Part shown: piece by piece, positions 1 to 19,872 of the stretch
Position numbering within the stretch: position 1 is the first letter of the stretch
How the letters are laid out: every line of letters starts with the position of its first letter
Source of the DNA: Monosiga brevicollis MX1
Lineage: Eukaryota; Opisthokonta; Choanoflagellata; Craspedida; Salpingoecidae
NCBI RefSeq assembly: GCF_000002865.3
Contig: NW_001865040.1
Location: 2,454,646 to 2,518,645, forward strand
Direction: 5' to 3'
DNA: 64,000 nucleotides
The notes under the pieces: generated by a model
Database searches by the model: none
The model's input: only the letters and a program-made list of their open reading frames with translations
Told to the model about the DNA's origin: nothing
Position numbers and translations under genes: made by a program

Positions 1-344
1 TCGCCGCGCCGTGCCACGGCCACGCTCTTCCCCCGCGTTCCCGCGGGGACTTTGACAGCCACCGTCGCGGCGTCCACGTCCTGGCACCAAAAGTATTTTT
101 CTGTCTCACCACCATTTCTCGTCAACCGAGCCAAGGGGTTGGTCGCTGTGCGGCTCGGTACGAGAGGTCCAGCCGTCGAGGCGCTCGTGTTCGCGCTTGG
201 CGTGCTGTTGATTGTCACATTGCGACCAGGAATAGTCACCTGCGAGCCAGGCTCCACACGATACACCCCAGGGGCACCCCGGGTCTCCTCCTCCTCCTCA
301 CTATCGCTCAGGTCAAGGTTATCCCACTTGGAATAGTCCACCAT
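1..344 (-). CDS. CS-domain (NudC/p23-like) protein with Cdc37-like N-terminus, partial
   Basis: The reading frame opens at the CAT at 342-344 and stays open to the window edge (114 codons), so the C-terminus is missing. The protein starts MVDYSKWDNLDLSDSEEEEE. This closely resembles the conserved first residues of the Hsp90 co-chaperone Cdc37 (M-V-D-Y-S-x-W followed by an acidic run). A low-complexity Ser/Thr/Pro segment follows, and then, near residue 84, a stretch starting KYFWCQDVDAATVAVKVPAG. That fits the first strands of a CS domain as in NudC and p23 (Y-x-W-x-Q ... V-x-V-x-V-P). CS-domain proteins are usually Hsp90 co-chaperones, so a chaperone-adaptor role is inferred. The start lies 305 bp from the divergent SSU72 start, so the two genes may share a promoter. 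Which CS subfamily it belongs to cannot be told from this fragment. Confidence 0.6.
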   Translation of the reverse strand, partial: MVDYSKWDNLDLSDSEEEEETRGAPGVYRVEPGSQVTIPGRNVTINSTPSANTSASTAGPLVPSRTATNPLARLTRNGGETEKYFWCQDVDAATVAVKVPAGTRGKSVAVARRG

Positions 345-398
345 GATGGATGATGGATGCCGGATGCGGTGCTGCGAAATCCAACCGCGGTGTCAGAT

Positions 399-484
<86 letters not shown>
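399..484. repeat. (AG)n microsatellite
   Basis: A pure AG dinucleotide run of about 43 units lies between the divergent CS-domain and SSU72 genes. Confidence 0.97.
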
Positions 485-488
<4 letters not shown>

Positions 489-500
489 ATTTAAAGAGAG

Positions 501-556
501 AAATTTAGAGAGAGAGAAATTTAGAGAGAGAGAAATTTAGAGAGAGAGAAATTTAG
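501..556. repeat. 16-bp tandem repeat (AAATTTAG + AG tail)
   Basis: Units start at 501, 517, 533 and 549, each AAATTTAG followed by AGAGAGAG. This higher-order repeat seems to have grown out of the adjoining (AG)n tract. Confidence 0.9.
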
Positions 557-574
557 AATTCAGTGTTGGCTCGT

Positions 575-576
<2 letters not shown>

Positions 577-618
<42 letters not shown>
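577..618. repeat. (CA)n microsatellite
   Basis: About 21 CA units lie 30 bp upstream of the SSU72 start codon, probably in its 5' UTR or core promoter. Confidence 0.95.
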
Positions 619-621
<3 letters not shown>

Positions 622-649
622 GGCGGGCGGGGGATGTGTTCGTGTCAGG

Positions 650-1738
650 ATGGCTGAGAAAGAGTCGACCGCCGAGCCTGTGGCCAAGCGCCCGCATCAG
701 GTTGGAAGGTCATGGCGGGTGTTGCTTGTTACAGCACACCGCTGGCGAGCTGGCTGCTTATTGGATTGGCTCGGCCGCGAATCATGCATTTGGGTTTTGT
801 GTGTATCAGCAGGAGACCCGCCGATATGCCGTCGTCTGTAGCAGCAACCAGAACCGCAGCATGGAAACACACCTCGTCTTCCAGTGAGCTGTGCCCGCCT
901 CCTTGCTCCGCACTCGGACCTGGCCATTGCAGCAGGGCCTCGCGCAGCCTGATTATTCATCTTTTTTTTTTAATTTCCCCCCTCACCACCAGGCGGCACG
1001 GATTCAACATTGAATCTTACGGAACAGGATCGGCCGTCAAGCTCCCTGGCCCGAGCATTGACAAGCCCAATGTCTTTGGCTTTGATGATACAACCTATGA
1101 GGACATGTACAAGCAGCTGAAGGAGCAGAATTTCGAGCTGTGAGCCCGCGCGCACGTCTCTGCTTTGCTCGCCCGCGCATCTGACAAACTTCACGTCCGA
1201 AGTGGGCATTCGCACTCGAGTTGTAGCCAGACTTCAAGCCTCACTCAAGTTAACCACCTTGGGAACTGAAACGCATGTGATAGGTACTCGGGAAATGGGG
1301 TCCTGGATATGCTGGAGCGGAATATGGCTATCAAGCCTCGCCCAGAAAAGTTTCAGCGCCAAACCAAGAAGCGCTTCGACATTATCCTGACCTGCGAGTC
1401 CCGCATCTTCGACGAAGTTCTACGCGGTGCGGCGATTCGACGCTTCATCCCTGTGACAATATCGCCTTATTTTCGCAAGGACACGCTGATGAATCGCTGT
1501 CGTACACATATCTGTAGATTTGGAAGAGCGTGATGGTGCCGAGGGCACACCCGTGCACATTATCAATCTGGACATCCCTGATAATCACAGCGCCGCCACT
1601 GTGGGGGCTTTGAACCTCTACAAACTGGCTCAAATGATGGAAGCATCGGAAGATTTGGATGACGACATTGACGACATTATCGAAACCTTCCAAAAGGAGA
1701 CGGGCGAAGAGCTACTTCATGCTCTTGCCTTTTATTAG
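650..1738 (+). CDS. SSU72: SSU72 RNA polymerase II CTD phosphatase
   Basis: Five exons: 650-700, about 810-883, 993-1139, 1284-1426 and 1518-1738, joining in frame to about 211 residues (human SSU72 has 194). The catalytic CX5RS loop is plain in exon 2 (VCSSNQNRSM). Exon 3 carries the VKLPGPSIDKPNVFGF stretch, exon 4 the IKPRP(E)KF and ILTCE motifs, and exon 5 INLDIPDNH with the aspartate that acts as general acid in this family, ending LHALAFY. The enzyme removes phosphate from Ser5 and Ser7 of the RNA polymerase II C-terminal domain and works with the cleavage/polyadenylation machinery in the nucleus. The about 20-residue N-terminal extension (exon 1) is longer than usual. The acceptor of exon 2 could be at 809 or 812, a one-codon difference. 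All other borders are fixed by phase and similarity. Confidence 0.95.
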
Positions 1739-2800
1739 CCGTTGCAACGAGGCCGGGTGCTTTTGAAAAACGACGGGCTCTAGGCCGGGCCTTTAAAAAC
1801 CGACGGACTGTAGGCCGGGTGCTTCTGAAAAACGACAGGCTCGAGCCCGGCTCTTTTGCCGGGCCAAGAGTCCTCGTCGGCAAGAGCGGATGAGAGAGAG
1901 TATGTGTGTGCGTGTGTGTGTGCGAGTTGCACAACCAATGATTGCTAGTCGGACATTGACAACGTGTTGATCGTGCCCGAGGACAGGTGTCTGTGCCATA
2001 AGCTTTTGCTTTGCGCCAAAGCTAGCCGTTGCATCCCTGATGGCCGAGCCAGTGGATGTGTGCTAGCCACTGAAAAAACCCTTCTCCTTTTTCCATGGTC
2101 TCTATAAACCCATTCCTGTCCCATCTCATGTAGTCCCACTGGACATGCAATTTCTCTTGAAACCTCGCACCTTGACCTTGTTTCGGGACCATGGATTTAC
2201 CTGCTTGATGCCCCACCTGCTTGTACCATGCTGCGTTGACTTGACACATCTTGGTGAATGACCTCCCCTGAGGCAATCTTGATGCCATGATACAGAGTGG
2301 GAGTAAAGAACTAGCTGCAAAGGGATGAAAAAAGCAAAGCAAACCTGTCCTGACTAGAGCCAAGGAGCCAAGGCAAGAACTGTCGAGCAGTCAAGTCACC
2401 CAGTCCAATTCACAGCCGTGGCAGAGCAGAGTTGCGACCAAGAATGGCCGTGAGCACGCTCTCTCAGCAACAGCCATTTGACCGTTAAAACTTTTTTTTT
2501 TCATCAATGATCAAAAACGAAATTTTTTTTTTTTTTTTTCAATTTGACCGTTGATGCGCTGCGTTGAAGGTTCATGGGCCATGGGATGAAGGGGAGCAAG
2601 AGCGCCAATTGATCTGCGCCAGCGCGTTGTCTGGATGGGCGGTGACCGTGCTATAAGCAAGCATGTGGGCGGTTGAGCTGCAGGACTTTGGGCGCGCGCG
2701 CGACAAAAGCAATAAACCGCTCACGCCAATCTCGCTGCTGACCTGCGGGCTTGGCCAATCTCGAGAGCCGTGGCTCGCGGCGCTTCGCGCGAGCCACTCC
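1739..2800. other. intergenic region, SSU72 to WD-repeat gene
   Basis: It begins with three 30-32 bp tandem repeats (1751-1844) just after the SSU72 stop. A 114-codon open frame on the minus strand (2022-2363) has no recognisable domain or splice context and is not called. Near 2476 and 2542 an 11-bp sequence, ATTTGACCGTT, occurs twice on either side of T-runs. The 5' UTR or first exons of the next gene may occupy 2600-2800. Confidence 0.5.
1751..1850. repeat. 30-32 bp tandem repeat, three imperfect copies
   Basis: Copies begin GGCCGGG at 1751, 1783 and 1813 and share a middle of T/A-rich sequence and a GACGG/GACAGG-type end. They lie directly after the SSU72 stop, so they would be transcribed in its 3' UTR. 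An inverted partner, CCCGGC..GCCGGG, follows at about 1855-1863. Confidence 0.85.
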
Positions 2801-12050
<9,250 letters not shown>

Positions 12051-12451
12051 GGTCGGCGTTGCGTGTCATTCCGTCATGTAGTCCAAGGTGGCCGAGCCAC
12101 GCGCAGTATTAAAAAGGCAACCGCACTATGGTTGCATGTCGCATTATTTTCTTATATCCATATAACAAGTATTAGAACGTTAGTCAGGCCAAGGACAGTG
12201 TTGTCCTTGGCCTTGAACACCCACTAATTGATCTCCTTTTCTTGTTCTTGCCCTCTTCGCCTACGAATGGCTTGTCAAGACCCGAGCTGAGCGCGGCGAG
12301 CTCGGGGTTGACATGAATCCGAAGATTGTAAGTGTTTCACTTCTCAAAAGTCAGATTTTTTAGTGACCGTTGCTTTTTTTCCGGATCATGTTATGGCGAG
12401 CGAGCGAGCTGGACGGACGGCAGCGGGTGATGGTTGTGAGCTGGTGCTGTA
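12051..12451. other. intergenic region before FANCL
   Basis: About 400 bp holding the 3' end of the WD-repeat gene and the FANCL promoter or 5' UTR. An AT-rich stretch with TATATCCATATAA lies near 12154. A short open piece ending at a GTAAGT donor (12328) could be a 5' UTR exon. Nothing else is seen. Confidence 0.4.
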
Positions 12452-14507
12452 ATGGCGTCCACAGGGTTCAACGAGGCGGGGGCGGATGCGGTGATGCGCA
12501 AGTATCCAATGCTGCTCAACTTTAAGGATGCCTCTCAAGCACGGTGCGAGGGTGGAGGGAAATGATTGCCACTGTATTCACATCCTCGTCACACCGTCGT
12601 GTCGCGGCTTGGTCTTACATGGGCGTGCCGTGCACAGCTATGCGGGTCTCCTGGAAGTGCAGCGGGAGCGTTGGCAGATTGGTCTGACCTGGCCACATCC
12701 TCCCACGGAACCAGTACGGCGACGATTCGAATGCGATGCCCTTTTGGAGGAACTGCTTCAGCCATGCTGGGATCACGTCCAGCTGGCCCTCGTCCAGACC
12801 GCCACACCTGTCCACTTTCTGGATGCCCTGGCGGACATGGTGACGAAGCAGCTGCAGGTGAAGGCAGCGCACACGTGCAGAGAATATCAGGGATGTTGGT
12901 AGTCTCAAGAGAGGCGAGTCCCAAGTATCTCACATGATACTTGTCTGGTCGGCACGGGTCTGCAGGGGCATGGTCCCAAGTGTTTACCCAGCGACGTTAT
13001 TGATCAACTCTTGGAACAGCTCTGTGCGGTGCCGCAAGAGGACTTGCATGCCATCAGTGATGACTTTACGTTGGTGCAGGTACGCGTTCTCCATCCTTTG
13101 ATTAGGGGGACTTTTGCGCTTTGCCCCATGCATGAAGCCACGGAACATAACTTTATCCCACTTACTTATGGTTGGATGTCGATTGCGCGCACAGTTTGAG
13201 AGCGGCGGTCATCCTTGGAGCCTACGCATCGGCGCGAATTTTCCCGCAGAGGCACCCCGCCTGACTCATACCTTGCCTGTGGAGTGGTCGCCGACGTACG
13301 TTCCTTACCGCCATGTCTGAGTACATGGATATTATTTGTTGTGCACCGGACGTGCGTTCAAGGTGTTGACTTGTGACGTGCTTGTGCAGATGGACCCCGG
13401 ATACACGGTTGCAGCATGTCGTGTCACAAATGGCGGAGCAGCTGAAGCAAGCCGAGCCGCTTTGGGCAGCCACTCGGGCGCTCTATGAGCGCTTTGACGT
13501 CCTCAACCCTCGCGCATGGGCACCTGCGTACGAAATTTGGCCGAGACTAACGTGTGCAAGGGAAAGCAGTGAATTGTTCGCCTGAAGCTCAAGCAGACCA
13601 TGTCTTTTTCCTCTCTGTTAGGGCGCTGACCTTTCGGCTAGCCACAACGGTGTCAGGGGTGGTCGTGGACGTCACTGTTGATGCACGGGGCAGCCAAATG
13701 CTACCAGACGTCCATGTGCTAGGACCTGATACTCGCAGTGACCCATTGCGAGACCAATGGCAGCGGTATGTCGAGTTCAACATCACATGTCTGGCAAAAG
13801 GCGGCTGTTTCCAGTACACTTGTTTACGCGGGATCGCCGGCTGTGCGGAAGGCCGGAAGGTAGCGAAAGGGTTTGTGGATGGGAGAGCGGATCAGGCTCA
13901 TGCCTATATTTGCTTCAACTGCGTGCGATGCCTGAGGTAGATATGCAGCCGGGGGAACTGACAGGCCGGATGCGACGTTGGCAGACCATTTGCAGCAAGC
14001 CCTGGGATCAGCGTTGGCGGGCCCGACGGGTCAACAGGCCACGCATGAGGTGGTCAGTCGTCTCAGCAGGCTTTTGATTTCAGCTGCATCCACCGTTCGA
14101 GCGTGCGCTAGACAGGCGATGGTCTTTCCATGGCGCTGGTCGTCTCTTTCTCAATAGTTGTTGTCAATGGGTGTATGCGTGTTAGGCTGTGGAGAAGACT
14201 GATTGTGGCATTTGCTACAGCATGGAATTGGAAGATGAGCTCCCGTCGGAGGTGCGGATCAATTGCTAGTCGAAGAGGGTGGGGCTTGGATGGGGATGGA
14301 CGTGCATACGCGGTGCTCACGGGTTCCTCACGGGTTCTCTTTGGTGTATAGACTTGTCACAATGCACAGTGTGGACGGTCCTATCATGCCAGCTGCCTGC
14401 TGGCATGGTTGCAAGCGCTTCCCACCACCCGAAAGTCGTTTGATAGCCTGTTTGGGCAATGTCCTTTTTGCCAAGCGCCCATGACGCTTGCCCTAACCAG
14501 TCGCTGA
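12452..14507 (+). CDS. FANCL: FANCL, Fanconi anaemia E3 ubiquitin ligase
   Basis: Nine exons join in frame to 371 residues (human 375): 12452-12543, 12638-12857, 12966-13079, 13195-13295, 13390-13527, 13622-13765, 13965-14049, 14186-14251 and 14352-14507. The N-terminal ELF part includes YPMLLNF and YAGLLEVQRERWQIGLTWP. The central double-RWD/URD region has ANFPAEAP, then WTPDTRL, and QMLPDVHVLGPD, matching human PTMLPECFFLGAD. The C-terminal RING has DCGICY, CHNAQCGRSYHASCL and FGQCPFCQAPMTL, so all Cys/His ligands are present. FANCL is the catalytic subunit of the Fanconi core complex and monoubiquitinates FANCD2-FANCI in the nucleus with UBE2T to start interstrand cross-link repair. The start at 12452 (MASTGF) is the only upstream in-frame ATG before the conserved block and aligns with the human N-terminus. 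All phases are compatible. Confidence 0.95.
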
Positions 14508-15028
14508 AGCTTGCGCTAGCGCGAAGACCACGAGGTCTCGGCCAGCGCGTTCGGATACGCCCTAAGCAACGTAATTGAAGTGTAAAACGGTTCGAAGCTG
14601 GGCCGGCCTTACCAGCCACATCGCACAAATTATTACGCCATGCCATCAGAAGCATGGTCCTCTCGTTGGTCGTTTCCCTCCATCAACCCCAACGCCTCTC
14701 CTTTGCCTTCCTTGCTTCGACAACTCCTACGTTGCTTCCTCCCTCTTGAGACACCCGTGTCGTTTCAAAGCAGCACCCCCGCCCCGCCAGCGCCGTATGC
14801 CGTTTTGGTTTGATCCGAATCACGCAAAGTCTAACTTTATTCACATTTCCGCTTGTTGAGCTTATTTTTTTTTCCGGATCGGGTGATGCACGGAGGGTGG
14901 TGGTCAGGTGTGTGGATGCCGTGGGCTCTTTGGCACGAGGGGTGACTATCACTAGCCAAGGCACCGAGTGTACTGAGTGTACTGAGACTGGACACTTGGT
15001 GTTTGGTGCAGGAGAAGAGAAGGGCAGC
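14508..15028. other. intergenic region, FANCL to membrane-protein gene
   Basis: No gene is seen. A 9-bp repeat, GAGTGTACT, occurs twice in tandem with a partial third unit near 14966-14988. The downstream gene's frame is open back to 14810, but the ATG at 15029 is a more natural start. Confidence 0.5.
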
Positions 15029-15647
15029 ATGTCAATGGGACGTCGTCGCGCCGCGGCAACAACGGCGGCTGAGCGGTTTTGCCGGGCAGTGTTTTTCGGA
15101 GAGGGCTTGCTTCTATGGGTGTCTGGCATCCTGATGCTATGGCAGCCCGAGTTTGTGATGCGGCAACAGGGTTTCGCCCCTCGTGATTATGATCACGCCG
15201 TCTCGCAAGGCAATTTGCAGCAGTTTGGCGCCATGTGTTGCTTGATGGGCTACATTGGCACCTTTGCCGAGATTTCTCCTCACATTGCTCAGGCATGCCT
15301 CTTGGGCGATATCCTGTGGATGCTTCCGTTTCTCCGATTGGTACGTTTTCCGCTCGCAAGATGGTTTGAGGTGCCCGCTCGGCTCGATGGTAATATAAAC
15401 TCGGGTGCTAGTCTCACACACACACACACGCTTCGGACGGTGTCCAACATGGCGCTGTGCTGCTCGTATTGCACATGACTGGTTGAAAAAATCGTGCGGT
15501 GCGCCTGGCCATCAGGTTTTGGCTCACGGCGAGCTGTGGACCCTCGGCACCCAGTTCTCCATCTGGAGCGTCGTCTTCTTGGCCAGCGTGCGCATTATCT
15601 TTATTCTTACCCAGCGCGTCCAGACGAAGCAGATCAAGCAGTACTAA
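15029..15647 (+). CDS. small four-helix membrane protein
   Basis: Two exons, 15029-15340 and 15516-15647, join in phase 0 to 147 residues. Hydrophobic segments are visible at about residues 22-43 (FGEGLLLWVSGILMLW), 68-84 (FGAMCCLMGYIGTF), 88-105 (ACLLGDILWMLPFLRL) and 115-132 (FSIWSVVFLASVRIIFIL). The N-terminus is basic (MSMGRRRAA) and the C-terminus is basic too (TQRVQTKQIKQY), suggesting both ends face the cytosol. I do not recognise the family. The frame remains open upstream, so a longer N-terminus starting at 14810 is possible but would include low-complexity sequence. The function is unknown. Confidence 0.7.
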
Positions 15648-17090
15648 CTGATTGTTGCCACCATTTCCCGCCATCGTGCATGGCTGCTCCATGAGGCACG
15701 CGAGGCTGTGCCTCACCTACCAGCGATCTCCTCTGTGATGCGGTGAATGCCAGCCTTTATTCTTTTTTTTAATTTTTTCCGTCTCTCCGGCGCATGTTTT
15801 GTGGAGGCGTCTGGATTGATGGCTGGCTGGTCGATCATGTGCCATTGTGACTGTTTCAGTAGCATTGCCGCATCTTGTTTGTGCCGGTGCCGGTTGGCCT
15901 CCTCTTGACAGTACTATGATGACCGCCAACTCCGATGACTGGTGCGACTTTTACAAATGAGAAGCAGATGATAATTATTCTTTTCTTGTTGTTTCCTTTT
16001 GGCGCTCGTGCGCAGGCCGCGCCCTGTTGCGTCTATGGCTGTTGCGTCTATGATTGTTGCACAGGGGGGGGTTTGGGAGGCCCGGAGTCCCTCTGGGGGG
16101 CGCGAGAGCCTTTGGTGCTATTCGTGTCTAACCCCGTTTCATGGGGAGCGGAATTGACGACCGTTTTATTCATGATCTTGGACCGGGAGCGATGAACGTG
16201 ACTGTTCCCGCTGCATCTGCAGTCGCCTGACTTGACAAGTCATGCTTCCAGGGGACCGACAGGGTGTCAATGTCCAAAACACCAAGCGCCAGCGAGGGAT
16301 CAAATGATGCCGAGGGATCGGGGGGGGGCAGCTTGTGAGAGTCGACCGGCACTTGCCAAGCGCTTGCCATAGCTCAGCCAAGCACCACCGCCTTTGATCA
16401 TAATGACGCGAGCATCCATCCCAAGTACTACCAAGTGTTTACCAAATGTATACCCTTGGACTCCCAAGCGTTTCCCACATAGACCTCATGATGATGCGAA
16501 TGGTCATGGCGACGGCAAACAGTCATTCTGTCAAAGATGAGGATGGAAAATCAAGGCTAACGGTGTTTGATTCTTGATTCCGCGTTTGTGTTGACAAAAT
16601 GTAGACCAAAGCACCCGACAACACGACAGCACTACGCAGAAGCTCTTTTCGATACACTTTGCACGTGCATAACACTCATAGCAGTGTGTGTGTGCGAGCG
16701 CATCATCTGTCGGGATCACCATCATGATGATGTTGACTTGATCTCTTGGCATCATCTGGTGTCCCCTCAAGTGTCCTCCTTTCATCCCAGCCCTTCTCGC
16801 TCTCTCTCGTTCTCGTCCACGCCTGCGCCTGCTCGTTCTTGCACTTCTTGCCACGGTTGGCGCTTCTGCTTGTGCCTTCTGTTATGGTCTTACGGGCACA
16901 GACCCCACTCACTGAATTCATGAGTGCGGCTGGGCTTGAATCGAGTACAAGTGGGGCAGCGGGCCCCTGGTTGAGCATTTTTCACCAGCCTCTTCAGTCA
17001 ACCAAGAGCAATCTTCCAGCTTGTCTTCAGCTGCCACTACAACTTGCCTTTTAGGGATCACATCTCTTCACCACCAGCAACACCAGCGAC
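15648..17090. other. intergenic region before the NmrA-like pair
   Basis: About 1.4 kb without a supportable gene. It holds a T-run near 15767, a G-run near 16066 and a short repeat of GTTGCGTCTATG (16027-16056). The 3' part, pyrimidine-rich at 16780-16860, is probably the promoter and 5' UTR of the strongly codon-biased gene at 17091. Confidence 0.5.
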
Positions 17091-17969
17091 ATGTCGTTTG
17101 TGGCCATTGTCGGTACCTCGGGCTACGTGGGTCAGGCCACGGTGCAGGCCTTTGCCAAATCTTTCCCCAAGATCAAGGTCAAGGCCGGCGTGCGCGACCC
17201 AAGCGCCGAGAAGGCCCAGCCCCTCAAGGCCGGTGACAACATCGAGCTCACCAAGATTGACATGAACGATGCCGAGAACATGAAGGCCGAGTTCAAGGGT
17301 GCCGATGCCGTCTACATCATTACCCCCGGCCATATCGACCGCACCAAGATTACGATTGGTGCCATTGATGCTGCCAAGGCTGCTGGCGCCAAGTACATTG
17401 CCATCGTCTCCTTCCCCACGGCTTACTCGGACTCGTGCTTTGGCAAGCAGATTGGCCCCGTCGAGGACCACCTCAAGGCCAGCGGCGTCACGTACGCCAT
17501 CCTCCGCCTGCCCATGTTCATTGACAACTTCTGGGGTCTGGCCGCCGGTATCAAGGGCGACAACAAAATTTACGCCCCCGTCAAGCCCGAGGCGGCCTAC
17601 TGCCCCATCTCGGTTGAGGACATTGGTCTGGCCAGTGCCACCATCCTCGCCCACCCCAAGAAGCACAAGAACAAGACCTACACTCTGACCACCCCCAAGA
17701 ACATCGCTCATGCCGACATTGCCAAGGTCTTCAGTGAGGTGCTGGGCCGCCAGATCGACTATGTGCAGGTTCCCTACGAGGCTGCCAAAAAGGCCTTTAT
17801 GGATCTGGGCGTGCCCGAGTGGCAGGCAGATGGCGTGATGGAGCTGTACAAGTACGTCGATTCCGGTGACAAGATGGTCACTACCCCAACCAAGGACTTT
17901 AAGAAGATCGTCGGTAAGGAGGCCAAGGGCTTTAAGCAATGGCTCGAGCCCGTCAAGGGTGCCTTTTAA
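17091..17969 (+). CDS. NmrA-like NAD(P)-binding protein, copy 1 (intronless)
   Basis: A single exon of 292 residues. The Rossmann dinucleotide-binding loop is at the very N-terminus (IVGTSGYVGQATVQ, a G-x-x-G-x-x-G pattern), followed by ITPGHIDR and a LRLPMFIDNFWG segment typical of atypical short-chain dehydrogenases of the NmrA/HSCARG/QOR2 group. No classical YxxxK active site is seen, so it may be a redox sensor or a quinone/NAD(P)H reductase-like enzyme in the cytosol. This is inference from the fold. Codon use is extremely biased to C- and G-ending codons, which suggests high expression. It is a tandem paralogue of the gene at 18887 (same orientation, most residues identical) but lacks that gene's intron. 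Confidence 0.9.
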   Translation: MSFVAIVGTSGYVGQATVQAFAKSFPKIKVKAGVRDPSAEKAQPLKAGDNIELTKIDMNDAENMKAEFKGADAVYIITPGHIDRTKITIGAIDAAKAAGAKYIAIVSFPTAYSDSCFGKQIGPVEDHLKASGVTYAILRLPMFIDNFWGLAAGIKGDNKIYAPVKPEAAYCPISVEDIGLASATILAHPKKHKNKTYTLTTPKNIAHADIAKVFSEVLGRQIDYVQVPYEAAKKAFMDLGVPEWQADGVMELYKYVDSGDKMVTTPTKDFKKIVGKEAKGFKQWLEPVKGAF

Positions 17970-18886
<917 letters not shown>

Positions 18887-19872
18887 ATGACCACTGTCGC
18901 CACCGTTGGTACCTCCGGCTACGTTGGCCAGTAAGCAGACGCCTTGGCTGTCCTTGCTCGTCCACTGACGGCTACAAACCATGCATTCTAATACAACCAT
19001 ATCTCCCTTCGTGAATGGGCGTGTCTGCACCCGCTTGCAGGGCCACTGTGCAGGCCTTGGCCAAGGCCTTCCCCAACGTCACGGTCAAGGCCGGTGTCCG
19101 CGACCCGACCGCCGACAAGGCCCAGGCCCTCAAGGCCGGTGACAACATCAAGCTCACCAAGATTGACATGAACGATGCCGAGAACATGAAGGCCGAGTTC
19201 AAGGGCGTTGATGCCGTCTACGTCATTACCCCCGGCCATATCGACCGCGCCAAGCTGACCAACAACGCCGTTGATGCTGCCAAGGCTGCCGGCGCCAAGT
19301 TCGTGATGGTCGTCTCGGTCCCCACCGCCTACACCGACTCATGCTTTGGCCGTCAGTGCGGCGAGATTGAGGATCATGTCAAGGCCGCTGGTATCCCCTA
19401 CTGCATCCTCCGCCTGCCCATGTTCATTGACAACTACTGGGGTCTCCAGCAGGGCATCAAGAACGACAGCAACATTTACAGCCCCACCAAGCCCGAGGCG
19501 GCATACACCCCCATTGCAGTCGAGGATGTCGGTCTGGCCAGCGCCACCATCCTTGCCCACTCCGAGAAGCACCACAATACCAAGTACACCCTCTCCTCCA
19601 AGTCCATCGACCACACCACCATTGCCCAGGTCTTTAGCGAGGTTTTGGGCCGCAAGATCAACTACGTCCAGGTTCCCTACGAGGCTGCCAAGCAGGCTTT
19701 CATGGGTCTGGGCATGCCCGAGTGGCAGACTGACGGTGTCCTCGAGCTCTACCGCTACGTCGATGCCGGCAGCAAGATGGTCAACACCGCAACCGATGAC
19801 TTCAAGACCATCACCGGTCAGGAGCCCAAGAGCTTCAAGGAGTGGCTGCAGCCCGTCAAGGAGGCCTTTTAA
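18887..19872 (+). CDS. NmrA-like NAD(P)-binding protein, copy 2 (one intron)
   Basis: Two exons, 18887-18930 and 19041-19872, give 291 residues. Exon 1 is only MTTVATVGTSGYVGQ; the phase-2 intron (GTAAGC..TTGCAG, 110 bp) splits the glutamine codon right after the Rossmann glycine loop. The rest matches copy 1 throughout, with the same ITPGHIDRAK, RLPMFIDNYWG and VQVPYEAAKQAFM landmarks and the same strong C/G-ending codon bias. Function as for copy 1: an atypical short-chain dehydrogenase of the NmrA type, substrate unknown. The pair arose by tandem duplication followed by intron loss in copy 1 or gain in copy 2. Confidence 0.92.

Larger units (their letters stand above)
345..649. promoter_or_regulatory. 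divergent intergenic region, CS-domain gene / SSU72
   Basis: This 305-bp spacer separates two divergent starts and is largely simple sequence: (AG)n from about 399 to 484, four copies of a 16-bp unit containing AAATTTAG (501-560), and (CA)n at 577-618. No TATA box or other core element is evident. Both promoters must lie in or next to these repeats. Confidence 0.5.

Noticed and set aside
573-640. Frames with HTHTHT runs before SSU72
   Set aside because: They translate the (CA)n repeat upstream of the real start at 650.
2022-2363. 114-codon minus-strand frame, and on the other strand a short KPIPVPSH reading that recalls the start of a Ty3/gypsy integrase core
   Set aside because: The similarity is a few residues only and no repeats at the ends are seen. 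At most it is an old, broken remnant; not enough to call.
17058-17939. 293-codon open frame on the minus strand opposite NmrA copy 1
   Set aside because: Again a codon-bias shadow; the plus-strand frame has the Rossmann motif and the paralogue.
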